Notes: generated from the sequence alone by a model not told the origin. A DNA stretch of 64,000 nt from Phormidium ambiguum IAM M-71 (GCF_001904725.1 NZ_MRCE01000012.1:62001-126000); one strand, 5' to 3'. Shown: positions 16,751-25,711, numbered from the stretch's first letter. Numbers and translations are program-made.

Positions 16751-19700
16751 ATGAAGCGCGATGCCACAGGTAAGTTGATTAGTAATGGGAAAAAAGAAAC
16801 AAAACAACAATTTAGCGTAACTCTTACCAGTACAGCGTGGCGCTTACTCGATCGAGCAGCAAGCAAGCGAGGAATTTCTCCTTCGGAAGCGATCGAACAC
16901 TTTGCCCGTAGTTTAGAAAATGAAGAATGTTTCGATTGTAACAAACAGGGAGCAAATGAGCTTATAGCGACACAAGAAACTGAGTCCAAGGTAATAACAA
17001 TCCTAGAAAGTATTACCGATGCTTTTGTTGCTTTCGATCGCAATTGGCGCTACACATACGTGAATCAAGCAGCAGCAAAAATTCTGGATAAAAAACCGGA
17101 AGAACTGATCGGAAAGCACGTTTGGCACGAAGTTTTTCCCGAATTGGTAGGTGGGATAGCATATCAGGAAATGTATCGTGCGGTAGCCGAACAAATTCCT
17201 GTTTCTTGGGAAGAATTTGGCGAACCCATTCAGTGTTGGGTAGAAGTGAATGTCTATCCATCTGCTGATGGTATAGCAGTTTATTTCCGCGATGTGACAG
17301 AGCGCAAGCAAGCTGAGGCAGAACGGGAAAGATTGCTGCAAGAACTGGAAATGGAACGGACTCGGTTTGAAGCTGTTTTGCGACAGATGCCAGCAGGCGT
17401 GTTGATTGCTGATGCTGCAACTGGCAAACTGGTTTTGGCGAACGAACAAGCCAAACAAATTGTGAGGTACGACTACAAAGAATTGCTTGAGCTTGAGGAA
17501 TATGTGCCTGTTACTCCATTCGCAGCTTTTCGCCTGGATGGAAGTATTTATGCGCCTGAAGAATATCCGCTACCGCGATCGCTTTTGCAGGGCGAAGTTG
17601 TATCTAACGAAGAAATGATCTTAGAGCAAAATGATGGCAAACACATCTTTATCAATGTAAATTCCGCACCAATTCTCGATCGCCAAAATCAAATTGTCGC
17701 AGCTGTTGCCATCTTCCAAGATGTTACCCAACGCAAGCAAGCTGAAGCTATTTTACGAGAGCAAACCGAGGCATTAGAAAACCAACAAAAATGGTTACAA
17801 ACTGTCTTGGATTTGATGCCAACGCCAACAGTATTTATTGAACCGGAAACAGCAAAAGTTACCTTTGCTAATCGCATCGCCAATGAATTAGCAGGCGGCG
17901 ACTTACCGAAAAACAAATCTCTCGATGAGTATCCCGATGCCTACTGCTGCACTGATACTAATGGCAATCGCATTCCCACAGAAAGAATGCCTGCGGTACT
18001 TATAGCGCGGGGAGAAAAATTGGAAAATTATGAGGTGAACTGGCATACTCCTGGTGGCATTCGCTCAACTCTTTGCTGGGGAGAACTGTTACCAGCTATG
18101 TACGGGCATCCTGCTACTGGGATTGCGATGTTTCAAGATGTTACCAAACTCAAACAGGCAGAAGCGGCGATACAAGAAGCTAATAATAAAGTAACTAATA
18201 TTCTCGAAAGTATTACCGATGCCTTTTTTGCCCTCGATCGTCAGTGGCGATTTACTTATGTCAATAAACGGTTTGAGGAGATTTCACACCGTTCGTCTGC
18301 ATCTTTAATCGGACAATGTATTTGGGAAGTATATCCAGAAGCAGTAGGTTCCGTATTTTACGAAGAGTATCATCGAGCCATTGCAGAGCAAGTTTCAGTA
18401 ATTATAGAAGCGCCGGGACCTGATAGGTTGGATCGTTGGTATGAAGCATTAGCTTATCCCTCAGTCGATGGACTATCAGTTTACTTTCGAGATATTAGCG
18501 ATCGCAAACAACTCCAATTAGAACGCGATCGTCTTTTAGAAAGAGAACAAGCCGCACGACGACAAGCAGAAAGCGAACGCAAACGATTGAGAGATATTCT
18601 CATGGAAGTTCCAGCCATGTTTGCGGTTTTATCGGGGCCAGAACATCGATTTGAATTAGCTAACCCTACGTTTCTCAAGGTATCTCGACGTTCCGAAGAT
18701 ATCATTGGTAAAACATCACGAGAAGCATTTCCTGAAACGGAAGGTCAGGGATATTTTGAGATTCAAGACCGCGTTTATCAAACCGGACAAGTGATTCGAG
18801 GCGAGGAATTTTTATCTCACTGGGATACGAATGGAGATGGCAATTTAACTGAAGGATTTTTCAACCTGGTTTTTCTGCCACTTAGAAATATCGAAGGTCG
18901 CATTGATAGCGTTCTCATTCATGGAATAGAAGTCACTGCACAGGTAAAAGCGCGTCAACAAGTAGAAGCCCTACTCGAACAACTTCAGCAAAAAGAAAGA
19001 CAACAGCAATTTCTCTTGGAATTAAATGATGCGATTCGTTCTATTGAAGACCCCAAGGAAATTATGTGGCGGGTAGTTTGCGCTACAGGAGAACACTTCA
19101 AGGTTACTCGCTGTACTTATGGTGAAATTGACCCAACACAGGAATATGTGATTGTCGATCGTGATTATTGCAATGGTGTAATCAGCATAGTTGGCTCGCA
19201 CCACATGAATTCTTTTGGCCCTCAAATTATTAACGAACTAAAAAAGGGTAAAACCATTGTCGTTGATAATGTCGATACCGATCCTCGCACAGTCGGATCG
19301 GTATCGACTGCTTTCGATGCAATTCAGACCAAATCTCTTGTGTGCGTTCCCTTAGTAAAAGCAGGAAGATTTGAGGCGCTATTTGTCTTGCACCATATTT
19401 CCCCCCGACAGTGGACGGAAGAAGAGGTGGTGCTGATGGAGCGAATAGCCGAAAAAACTTGGTTAGCAGTAGAAAGAGCGCGAGCCGAAGAGGAATTGCG
19501 ACAAAGCAGAACTAGACTGCAACTGGCGTTGATAGTCGGACGCATGGGAACCTGGGACTGGGATATGCAAACCAATACAGTCACTTGGTCAGATGGTCAG
19601 TTCACCATCATGGGACTTCAACCAAACGAGTGCGAACCCAGCTACGAACTTTGGACTAAAAGCGTTCATCCAGACGACTTAGCAGAAACAGAAATAGCAC

Positions 19701-22000
19701 TGCAAACAGCCATGCAGGAGAAAACGGAGTTTCACCACGAATATCGCACGCTTTGGGCAGATGGCTCCCTTCATTGGACAGAAGCGAGAGGACATTACAC
19801 TTATAATATCTATGGAAAACCGACGCGCATGATTGGCGTTTTGATTGACATTACAGAACGCAAGCAAGTCGAACAAGAACGGGAACAATTGTTAGAAAGA
19901 GAACGTATTGCTCGGACGCAAGCCGAAGCTGCACAAAACCAATTGAAAACTATTTTTGAAACCTCTCCGGTAGGAATGGCATGGTTAGATTCCGAAAAAC
20001 GATATGTTGCTATTAATGAAGCATTAGCCGAAATTAATGGATTAACCCGCGAAGAACATTTAGGGCATTCAATTGCAGAAATTTTCGGTCAATGCGATCG
20101 GCAAATAGTGAAACTTTTTGATCAAATTTACCGCACAGGAAATTCTTTTATTTCACCGAGTTTGGCTATTAACCTTCCTAGACGCGACGATCGCCAACCT
20201 GGTTATTACAACGTTTATTATCTGCCAACCAAGAACTCCAACCATCAAGTAAAAGACGTTTTAACGTATGTTTTAGACGTAACGGAGCGAGTACGTTTAG
20301 AGCTTGCCCAACGCTTTCTTGCCGAAGCAAGTGCAGTCTTGGCTTCTTCACTCGATTATCAAACTACCCTGGAGCGAGTGGCAAAACTGGCTGTACCTGA
20401 GTTAGCAGATTGGTGTACCGTTCATATTGTGGAAGAAGATGGCGCGATCGAACAAATTGCCGTAGCTCACAAAGACCCAGCTAAACTGGAATGGGCCCAA
20501 CAAATCCGACATAAATATCCTCTCGATCGGGAAGAGCCTCGCGGCACTGCTTTGACATTGCGAACGGGAGAATCGGATTTAATCGCGGATATTCCAGATG
20601 AAATGCTCGTGCAAGCAGCCCGCGACCCAGAACATTTAGAAATATTGCGACAAGTTGGGTTCAAATCGGTAATGACAGTGCCACTGCGAACCCAAGAGCG
20701 AATTTTAGGGGTAATTTCGTTTATTTCCGCCGAATCTGGACGAAGCTATAATTCAACTGATTTGCAATTAGCTGAGGAACTGGCATACCGCGCTTCTTTA
20801 GCGATCGAAAACGCACAACTCTATCGAGGAGCGCAACGCGAGCGAGCTAAAGCCGAAGCCGCCAACCGAGTCAAAGACGAATTTCTAGCTGTACTATCTC
20901 ACGAATTGCGATCGCCTCTGAATCCGATTTTGGGCTGGACGAAAATACTGCGAACTAAGCACCTCGCTCCAGAAAAAGTCGAACAAGCTTTAGAAACGAT
21001 CGAACGTAATGCCAAACTACAAGCACAATTAATAGAGGATTTATTAGATGTCTCGCGCATCCTCCAAGGGAAAATCACATTAAACGTCGCCAGAGTAAAC
21101 TTAGCCGCCACCATTGAAGCAGCACTGGAAACCGTAAAACTGGCAGCAGAAGCGAAAAATATTCAAATTCAAATCGTGCTCAATCCCCTGACAGGAGAGG
21201 TTTTAGGCGATACTAACCGCCTACAGCAAGTTATTTGGAACCTCCTCTCCAATGCAGTTAAGTTCACCCCAGCGGGCGGACAAATTGAGGTGCGCTTGGA
21301 ACAAGTTGGTACAATGGCTCAAATTCAAGTTAAGGATACGGGAAAAGGCATCACAAAAGAGTTTTTACCTTATGTGTTTGACTACTTCCGCCAAGAAGAT
21401 GGTACGACGACGCGAAAATTTGGTGGACTGGGATTAGGATTAGCGATCGTGCGTCATTTTGTCGAATTGCATGGCGGAACTGTCAAAGCTGACAGTAGGG
21501 GAGCGAATTTAGGCGCTACATTTACCGTTCAATTACCGATACATATAATTGACGCAAGAGGAGTGAAAACTGAAAATACAATACTAGACACTCAGGAATC
21601 AGCACTTAGCACTCGCCTAGCAGGTATTCAGGTATTGGTTGTAGATGACGATGCCGATATGCGGGCGTTGGCAGAATTTATCCTGACGCAAGCTGGCGCA
21701 GAAGTTACCACCGCTGCTTCCGCCGCACAAGCATTAACTTGCTTGAATCAATGTATTCCCGATCTGTTAGTTTGTGATATTGGAATGCCAGAAATGGATG
21801 GTTATTCCCTGATCCGACACATTAGAAAATGGCCCCCCGCAGCGGGAGGAAACATTCCCGCGATCGCTCTAACGGCTTATGCTGGAGAAATCAACCAACA
21901 ACAAGCTATAGCTGCCGGATTTCAGATCCATCTAGCCAAACCTGTTGAACCCGAACAGTTAGTAAAAGGAATTTTGCAGGTGGTGCGTCAAAATTTATAG
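16751..22000 (+). CDS. Multi-PAS/GAF hybrid sensor histidine kinase with receiver
   Basis: The 1749-residue soluble protein has no membrane segment. Approximate order: a ribbon-helix-helix-like start (about 20-60, QFSVTLTSTAWRLLDRAA), five PAS modules (77-190, 200-330, 346-470, 476-586, 613-733), GAF (760-910), two PAS (920-1037, 1060-1178), GAF (1193-1356), HisKA with LSHELRSPLNPILGW (His near 1384), HATPase with LLSNAVKF, DTGKGI and GGLGLGLAIV, and a receiver whose phospho-Asp is in LLVCDIGMPEMDG (about 1675). It is an orphan: no separate response regulator lies next to it. The N-terminal RHH-like piece is unusual on a histidine kinase and would suggest dimerisation or DNA contact. Confidence 0.93.
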   Translation: MKRDATGKLISNGKKETKQQFSVTLTSTAWRLLDRAASKRGISPSEAIEHFARSLENEECFDCNKQGANELIATQETESKVITILESITDAFVAFDRNWRYTYVNQAAAKILDKKPEELIGKHVWHEVFPELVGGIAYQEMYRAVAEQIPVSWEEFGEPIQCWVEVNVYPSADGIAVYFRDVTERKQAEAERERLLQELEMERTRFEAVLRQMPAGVLIADAATGKLVLANEQAKQIVRYDYKELLELEEYVPVTPFAAFRLDGSIYAPEEYPLPRSLLQGEVVSNEEMILEQNDGKHIFINVNSAPILDRQNQIVAAVAIFQDVTQRKQAEAILREQTEALENQQKWLQTVLDLMPTPTVFIEPETAKVTFANRIANELAGGDLPKNKSLDEYPDAYCCTDTNGNRIPTERMPAVLIARGEKLENYEVNWHTPGGIRSTLCWGELLPAMYGHPATGIAMFQDVTKLKQAEAAIQEANNKVTNILESITDAFFALDRQWRFTYVNKRFEEISHRSSASLIGQCIWEVYPEAVGSVFYEEYHRAIAEQVSVIIEAPGPDRLDRWYEALAYPSVDGLSVYFRDISDRKQLQLERDRLLEREQAARRQAESERKRLRDILMEVPAMFAVLSGPEHRFELANPTFLKVSRRSEDIIGKTSREAFPETEGQGYFEIQDRVYQTGQVIRGEEFLSHWDTNGDGNLTEGFFNLVFLPLRNIEGRIDSVLIHGIEVTAQVKARQQVEALLEQLQQKERQQQFLLELNDAIRSIEDPKEIMWRVVCATGEHFKVTRCTYGEIDPTQEYVIVDRDYCNGVISIVGSHHMNSFGPQIINELKKGKTIVVDNVDTDPRTVGSVSTAFDAIQTKSLVCVPLVKAGRFEALFVLHHISPRQWTEEEVVLMERIAEKTWLAVERARAEEELRQSRTRLQLALIVGRMGTWDWDMQTNTVTWSDGQFTIMGLQPNECEPSYELWTKSVHPDDLAETEIALQTAMQEKTEFHHEYRTLWADGSLHWTEARGHYTYNIYGKPTRMIGVLIDITERKQVEQEREQLLERERIARTQAEAAQNQLKTIFETSPVGMAWLDSEKRYVAINEALAEINGLTREEHLGHSIAEIFGQCDRQIVKLFDQIYRTGNSFISPSLAINLPRRDDRQPGYYNVYYLPTKNSNHQVKDVLTYVLDVTERVRLELAQRFLAEASAVLASSLDYQTTLERVAKLAVPELADWCTVHIVEEDGAIEQIAVAHKDPAKLEWAQQIRHKYPLDREEPRGTALTLRTGESDLIADIPDEMLVQAARDPEHLEILRQVGFKSVMTVPLRTQERILGVISFISAESGRSYNSTDLQLAEELAYRASLAIENAQLYRGAQRERAKAEAANRVKDEFLAVLSHELRSPLNPILGWTKILRTKHLAPEKVEQALETIERNAKLQAQLIEDLLDVSRILQGKITLNVARVNLAATIEAALETVKLAAEAKNIQIQIVLNPLTGEVLGDTNRLQQVIWNLLSNAVKFTPAGGQIEVRLEQVGTMAQIQVKDTGKGITKEFLPYVFDYFRQEDGTTTRKFGGLGLGLAIVRHFVELHGGTVKADSRGANLGATFTVQLPIHIIDARGVKTENTILDTQESALSTRLAGIQVLVVDDDADMRALAEFILTQAGAEVTTAASAAQALTCLNQCIPDLLVCDIGMPEMDGYSLIRHIRKWPPAAGGNIPAIALTAYAGEINQQQAIAAGFQIHLAKPVEPEQLVKGILQVVRQNL

Positions 22001-22083
22001 TTATATTTCACTGACAGTTCTCAATATAATATAGTTACATAACTAGATGTATCAATTTATTAAGTTAATTCGGGAACTGCACT

Positions 22084-22410
22084 ATGACTAAAATACTTTC
22101 AGCAGCAATCTTTGGGATGGCAACCGCGCCGACTCAAGCTCCTGAACGCTCTAGTCAAGTTACCCGCAAGCTTTACCCCAATTACAAAATAATTGTGCTG
22201 GACGATGATTTCAACACTTTTCAGCACGTTCATGATTGTTTGGTGAAATATATTCCTGGGATGTCGAGCGATCGAGCTTGGGAACTCACCAATCAGGTAC
22301 ACTATGAAGGTCAAGCTATTGTTTGGGTTGGCCCTCAAGAGCAAGCGGAACTTCACCACCAGCAGTTGAGTCGCGCCGGATTAACTATGGCTCCCTTAGA
22401 AGCAGCATAA
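22084..22410 (+). CDS. clpS: ATP-dependent Clp protease adaptor ClpS
   Basis: The 108-residue protein is the N-degron adaptor of ClpAP/ClpCP. The substrate-binding core YKIIVLDDDFNTFQHV is conserved, followed by LTNQVHYEGQAIVWVGPQEQAELHHQQL. The usual Asn-Asp pair in the pocket reads Asp-Asp (LDDDFNT), a small change seen in some ClpS proteins. A Met at residue 12 (ATG at 22117) could be the start; the first ATG is chosen because it opens the frame. The DUF2103 gene begins 4 bp after the stop, so they are co-transcribed. Confidence 0.93.
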   Translation: MTKILSAAIFGMATAPTQAPERSSQVTRKLYPNYKIIVLDDDFNTFQHVHDCLVKYIPGMSSDRAWELTNQVHYEGQAIVWVGPQEQAELHHQQLSRAGLTMAPLEAA

Positions 22411-22414
22411 AATT

Positions 22415-22705
22415 ATGAATAATTCCCCTGGCGGTAGGTTAGTTCTCACTCATTCAACGCACATTCCCGGCTTAATTGCCGTTTTGGAACGTCTTTGCAA
22501 ATATAATGGCATTCAAACAATTACTCCGGCAGTAATTGGCAGAGCTAAAGGACATTCCCCGCGCTTGCAATTAAAAGTTTCCGTACCAATCCTCGGTGGA
22601 TTCAAATTAATAGCCCGCCAGGGTAAAACTTTTCAAGAGGTTTTTATTATTACTAGCTGCCAAAAAGATGAATTAGAAGCAGCAATTTTTCAAGCCATGA
22701 AATAA
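22415..22705 (+). CDS. DUF2103-family protein
   Basis: The 96-residue basic protein has the pattern RLVLTHSTHIPGL at the N-terminus, which contains two His close together, and a central RAKGHSPRLQLKVSV segment. I place it in DUF2103, a small conserved cyanobacterial family described as a predicted metal-binding protein. It is separated from clpS by only 4 bp and followed by a strong terminator, so the two form a bicistronic unit. Function unknown. Confidence 0.82.
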   Translation: MNNSPGGRLVLTHSTHIPGLIAVLERLCKYNGIQTITPAVIGRAKGHSPRLQLKVSVPILGGFKLIARQGKTFQEVFIITSCQKDELEAAIFQAMK

Positions 22706-22710
22706 TAGCA

Positions 22711-22748
22711 AAAATAGCAGATGGTCAATTGATAGTCTGCTATTTTTT
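22711..22748 (+). terminator. Intrinsic terminator of the clpS operon
   Basis: A perfect 10-bp stem, AAATAGCAGA (22712-22721) with TCTGCTATTT (22736-22745), has a 14-nt loop and is followed by a T-run. It lies 6 bp after the DUF2103 stop. Confidence 0.88.
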
Positions 22749-22768
22749 AATTAAGTTAAACCGATATC

Positions 22769-23143
22769 TTACCTCCGATCGCGCTCCCAGCGATCGATCG
22801 CACTTTGCAAAAGGTCAGCACGGCAAGAATTTGGGCTGCGTCGTCGTTCGTAATCAATCAATCTTTCTACCTGTTTGCGATCGCCTTGGCTTCTTTGCAG
22901 CAGTGAGTTGTAAAGCTGCGTTTCTTTCCCATTATTCGTATTTTTATAAGCTGGTGCTTTTTTACCAATACCTATTTTTGAAGACTCTTGAATTGCATAT
23001 TTAGCTAATAAAAAAGTTAAGATAAGCGCAAATATTAAATAAGGTATTTTATCTGGAAAGTGCGTCACAAAGTAAACTGTCAGCACGAAGATTACTATTC
23101 CAGCTATTAACTGCTGAAATGAAGGTTTATGTTTATGTATCAT
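22769..23143 (-). CDS. Small protein with two membrane segments
   Basis: The 124-residue protein has hydrophobic helices at about 11-27 and 32-48, then a basic cytosolic tail rich in Arg/Gln (QGDRKQVERLIDYERRRSP). The tail is reminiscent of cyanobacterial small proteins ending in DRWERDRR. No catalytic motif. It is convergent with the clpS operon. The plus-strand frame across the same stretch is treated as a shadow because this one has coherent hydrophobic helices and amphipathic tail. Confidence 0.72.
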   Translation of the reverse strand: MIHKHKPSFQQLIAGIVIFVLTVYFVTHFPDKIPYLIFALILTFLLAKYAIQESSKIGIGKKAPAYKNTNNGKETQLYNSLLQRSQGDRKQVERLIDYERRRSPNSCRADLLQSAIDRWERDRR

Positions 23144-23278
23144 ACTTGTTGCGCTTTGGTTTCAGAGCGATTATCTCTTTGTATCTAATACCGATACTAA
23201 AGTTTACAATTATCGTTTGTCATCGGTAGGTTCACGCAGTTAATCAGAAAAATAACCGTTGTTAAATAAACTGAAACT

Positions 23279-23400
23279 AATACCGTCTCTATATGAAACT
23301 GCAATATATTTACCCCCCGGCTAACGCCGTCCCCCCTTAGTAAGGGGGGACTAGAGGGGGGTGTAATAAAGCGCACCTTCATAGAGAATTGGTATAAGTA
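23279..23400. mobile_element. MITE-like repeat, copy A
   Basis: This 122-bp element recurs at 25269-25390 in the same orientation with about six mismatches. The ends are imperfect inverted repeats: 5' ATACCGTCTCTATATGAA and 3' TTCATAGAGAATTGGTAT. The centre is a C6/G6 palindrome around TTAGTAA. No coding capacity, so it would depend on a transposase elsewhere, possibly of the IS630 type. Confidence 0.75.
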
Positions 23401-23488
23401 ATTTTATCAAAAAAATATCTGGCGGCTAAAACAGCCTACACCGACTGCTTGATAATCAGTTAATGGAGAACAATTATCAACAATAAAA

Positions 23489-23519
23489 TAGCAGATTATT
23501 AATTAGTAATCTGCTATTG
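23489..23519 (-). terminator. Terminator for the reverse-strand membrane gene
   Basis: The stem ATAGCAGATTA (23489-23499) pairs with TAATCTGCTAT (23508-23518). Read on the reverse strand it follows the stop at 23533 and is itself followed by TTTTATTG. Confidence 0.75.
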
Positions 23520-23532
23520 TTATAGTTAACAA

Positions 23533-23856
23533 TTACTTCGCTACTTGTTGTAAAGAGAAGCGATGTAAAGGAAGAATAATTACACAACAAACTGTCAAAA
23601 AGTAAGAGATAGTAGCTGTTATTTGCAAACTCATTAATAAAACATCCCAATTAGGTAATTGCAGCTTTTGAGCCAAATCAGCTACACAATAAACCATCCA
23701 GTAAGAGAAGATCATCAAAAATAGCGATCGCTCTGTTTCTTCACACTCTTTTACCTGAGTTTGCTTGTTAATATTAATTAACCAAAGCCCAAGAATAGAG
23801 CCAACAAACGAAGCTAAAACTAAATAATCATGCCAGTGCAAATTTTCGATTTGCAT
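23533..23856 (-). CDS. Small membrane protein with three helices
   Basis: The 107-residue protein has hydrophobic segments at about 10-25, 44-62 and 77-97 (YLVLASFVGSILGLWLI, LFLMIFSYWMVYCVADL, ATISYFLTVCCVIILPL). A short acidic cytoplasmic loop (KECEETE) lies between the first two. No family recognised; predicted inner or thylakoid membrane protein. It has its own terminator and is transcribed alone. Confidence 0.72.
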   Translation of the reverse strand: MQIENLHWHDYLVLASFVGSILGLWLININKQTQVKECEETERSLFLMIFSYWMVYCVADLAQKLQLPNWDVLLMSLQITATISYFLTVCCVIILPLHRFSLQQVAK

Positions 23857-23963
23857 AGTTTATCCCAAAAATTTCAATTGCAAATCAGTCTAAGGGATTA
23901 CACTTCAGAGAACAAGACAATATTTACAAAATTAAATAAAAGTAGTGATTAAAGACGATCGAT

Positions 23964-24149
23964 TTAGCAGTGAGCTATATTTTGCAATTGCTCATTAAAG
24001 TCAGGTCTTTTTTCCCAAACTCCATCGCTATCTAAATAGTTATAATTCTGCCATCGCCCGTTATTAAAATAATAAAATTCTTCCACACGAATTGGATCGC
24101 AAAAATCGTCTAACGCCAAGGCATTCTCAAATCTCCAAAGGAACAGCAC
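23964..24149 (-). CDS. Possible small hypothetical protein
   Basis: The frame encodes up to 61 residues from a GTG at 24149 that lies inside the M24 gene's last codons; a TTG at 24119 gives 51 residues. The composition is protein-like and aromatic-rich (VEEFYYFNNGRWQNYNYLD). No strong ribosome-binding site is present. It could be translated by coupling to the upstream gene. No family recognised. Confidence 0.42.
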   Translation of the reverse strand: MLFLWRFENALALDDFCDPIRVEEFYYFNNGRWQNYNYLDSDGVWEKRPDFNEQLQNIAHC

Positions 24150-25224
24150 GCAACCTTCCTGCTACTTCAATACTAGGCCAATTCGGATCGAAAGTCAGAT
24201 TTTCCAACCTTCCATCCTTAAGAATCACAAAAGTATCTTCAATTTTAGCTCCCGGTAAACTGGGATTCCAAGCCATAGCCATATTTGCTTCTAAAATATC
24301 AGTAGTAGTTGGATTTGCGATAACTTCTCTCGATAAATAACCTGTAGTTCCCCCTTGATGATGTTCTCTAATCGCATTAGGAAAACCGTGCTTTTCATAA
24401 GCACTTGCTAAAACATCGTAAACCGCATTTAAAGACGTTCCAGGTTGACAAAAATTCAAAGCTTCCGCTTCAATTTCTCTAACATGACGATGCAAATTTG
24501 CGTCTTCATCTTTCAAACCACCAAAAACCACAAATCGGGTAAGATTGGCAAATAAACCATAACCCCTAGCGCAAAATACCAACATCGCTTGTCGCCCAAT
24601 GTTTTCCCCAGTTGGTGTAGCATGACGATAAAGCGGTAAACGCCTTTCGCCAGCAACCAAAGTTAAAGCAGGATGTAAACCTCTCGCCCATAAAGCTTCT
24701 GCACCCGCACCCGCAAGTTGGTATTCTGTCCAATTAGAATTAGCAGCTTTTAACACTTCCGTCATCGCTTCACTCGCCTTACGCCCAACTTGACGATAAC
24801 GTTCTAATTCACTGGGCATCATCACTCGTTTATGCTGTTGTAAAGATGGGGGTAATCGCTTTTCTACGTGGGGAATTGGTCGATCGCTCAACACCTTCCC
24901 TCCATTAGTCACTTCCTTTATAAAATTTTCGCACTGAGAAACATCTGCCCAAGGATAGATATAAAACTGAAAATTACCGGGAATTTCTTCATCTTTAAAC
25001 CGTTGGGCTTCAATTTCATTTGTTAGTATCCAGGCATTTTCTTGAGTTACTAAAACTTCCGCAACTCCGATTTCTGCTGTTAATAAAACCGTGTGGGAAG
25101 CGCCAGCAGTCGCCCAGGAAAACCAGTCTGTTCCTTTAAGGCGAATTCCTTGGGCTTCTGTTTCGCTTAAAGCATTGCGGATTAAATTTAATTTTTGGGC
25201 GACTTCTTCGCTGTGTTGATTCAT
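24127..25224 (-). CDS. M24-family (pita-bread fold) protein with altered metal ligands
   Basis: The 365-residue protein has an N-terminal creatinase-like domain (about 10-145) and a C-terminal M24 domain. HHQGGTTGY, the ligand/catalytic His region, and KIEDTFVI, the Glu ligand, are intact. The two Asp ligands are not: the usual D-x-G strand reads LVFCARGYG, and the S/A-D-x-TR motif reads FANLTRF with Asn for Asp. Aminopeptidase activity with two metals is therefore doubtful. A metal-free reaction like creatinase, or a different hydrolase, is more likely. Its C-terminus overlaps the possible small downstream frame. Confidence 0.86.
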   Translation of the reverse strand: MNQHSEEVAQKLNLIRNALSETEAQGIRLKGTDWFSWATAGASHTVLLTAEIGVAEVLVTQENAWILTNEIEAQRFKDEEIPGNFQFYIYPWADVSQCENFIKEVTNGGKVLSDRPIPHVEKRLPPSLQQHKRVMMPSELERYRQVGRKASEAMTEVLKAANSNWTEYQLAGAGAEALWARGLHPALTLVAGERRLPLYRHATPTGENIGRQAMLVFCARGYGLFANLTRFVVFGGLKDEDANLHRHVREIEAEALNFCQPGTSLNAVYDVLASAYEKHGFPNAIREHHQGGTTGYLSREVIANPTTTDILEANMAMAWNPSLPGAKIEDTFVILKDGRLENLTFDPNWPSIEVAGRLRAVPLEI

Positions 25225-25268
25225 GGTATTTTTAGTACGCAGATGTAGGCGTAGCCTTCCTGTAGGGT

Positions 25269-25390
25269 AATACCGTCTCTGGATGAAACTGCAATATATT
25301 TACCCCCCGGCTAACGCCGTCCCCCCTTGCTAAGGGGGGACTAGAGGGGGGTGTAATAAAGCGCATCTTCATAGAGAATTGGTATAAGCA
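25269..25390. mobile_element. MITE-like repeat, copy B
   Basis: Direct repeat of the element at 23279-23400, 1990 bp away. Differences are limited to positions such as GGATGAAACT for ATATGAAACT and CCTTGCTAAGG for CCTTAGTAAGG. The flanking sequence shows an older cgcagatg repeat on both sides, as if the element had landed in it. Confidence 0.75.
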
Positions 25391-25490
25391 GATAAACGCG
25401 GATGAACGCAGATGTACGGGTTATACTCTTATTAAATTAAGGGTTAGGAAATGTTTTGATAATTATAGCCAACAGGGAAGATTTCAAAGC

Positions 25491-25539
25491 GAAGTCTCGA
25501 AAAGATCGGGGGTCAAGGTGAGACTTCTCCCTTGACCCT
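25491..25539 (-). terminator. Overlapping hairpins, probable terminator of the microprotein transcript
   Basis: The stem GGGTCAAGG (25510-25518) pairs with CCTTGACCC (25531-25539); read on the reverse strand it is followed by CCGATCTTTT. A second stem GAAGTCTC (25491-25498)/GAGACTTC (25520-25527) uses bases in the first stem's loop, so the two form alternatives or a pseudoknot. Confidence 0.5.
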
Positions 25540-25639
25540 TTAACTTTTCCCTTTGAGAGATAAACGAAGCTTAGCAAAATAGCTATTACTATTATTTGAT
25601 TAGCTGTAACTTTTGTTTGTTGGGAGTATCCCATTTAAG

Positions 25640-25711
25640 TTACTCAACCACAGATACAAAAACTGCGCTAATTAAGACGTAACCAGCTAAGAATGCGACT
25701 ATAATCAGCAT
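25640..25711 (-). CDS. 23-residue single-helix membrane microprotein
   Basis: ATG at 25711 is preceded by AGAAGGAG with 7 nt spacing, an excellent ribosome-binding site. The product is 23 residues, nearly all hydrophobic: it opens MLIIVAFLAGYV and ends with VVE. That is one membrane helix with a single acidic residue at the end. Its size and shape are like the tiny photosystem, cytochrome b6f or NDH-1 subunits, but it does not match PsbM, PsbT, PsbI, PetL, PetN, PetM or PsaM as I remember them. Identity open. Confidence 0.68.
   Translation of the reverse strand: MLIIVAFLAGYVLISAVFVSVVE

Larger units (their letters stand above)
23144..23532. other. Gene-free stretch
   Basis: This 389-bp gap holds the first copy of the MITE-like element (23279-23400) and the hairpin at 23489-23519. 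No coding frame is supported. Confidence 0.7.
25225..25639. other. Gene-free stretch
   Basis: This gap of 415 bp holds the second MITE-like copy (25269-25390), nested in degenerate cagatgaacgcagatg simple repeats, and the paired hairpins at 25491-25539. The reverse-strand frame at 25437-25634 is not convincing. Confidence 0.65.

Noticed and set aside
22729-23004. 91-codon forward frame over the small two-helix gene
   Set aside because: The reverse-strand frame has coherent membrane helices; the forward one overlaps the clpS terminator.
25437-25634. 65-codon reverse frame
   Set aside because: It crosses the hairpin pair, lacks a good ribosome-binding site and has no protein-like pattern.
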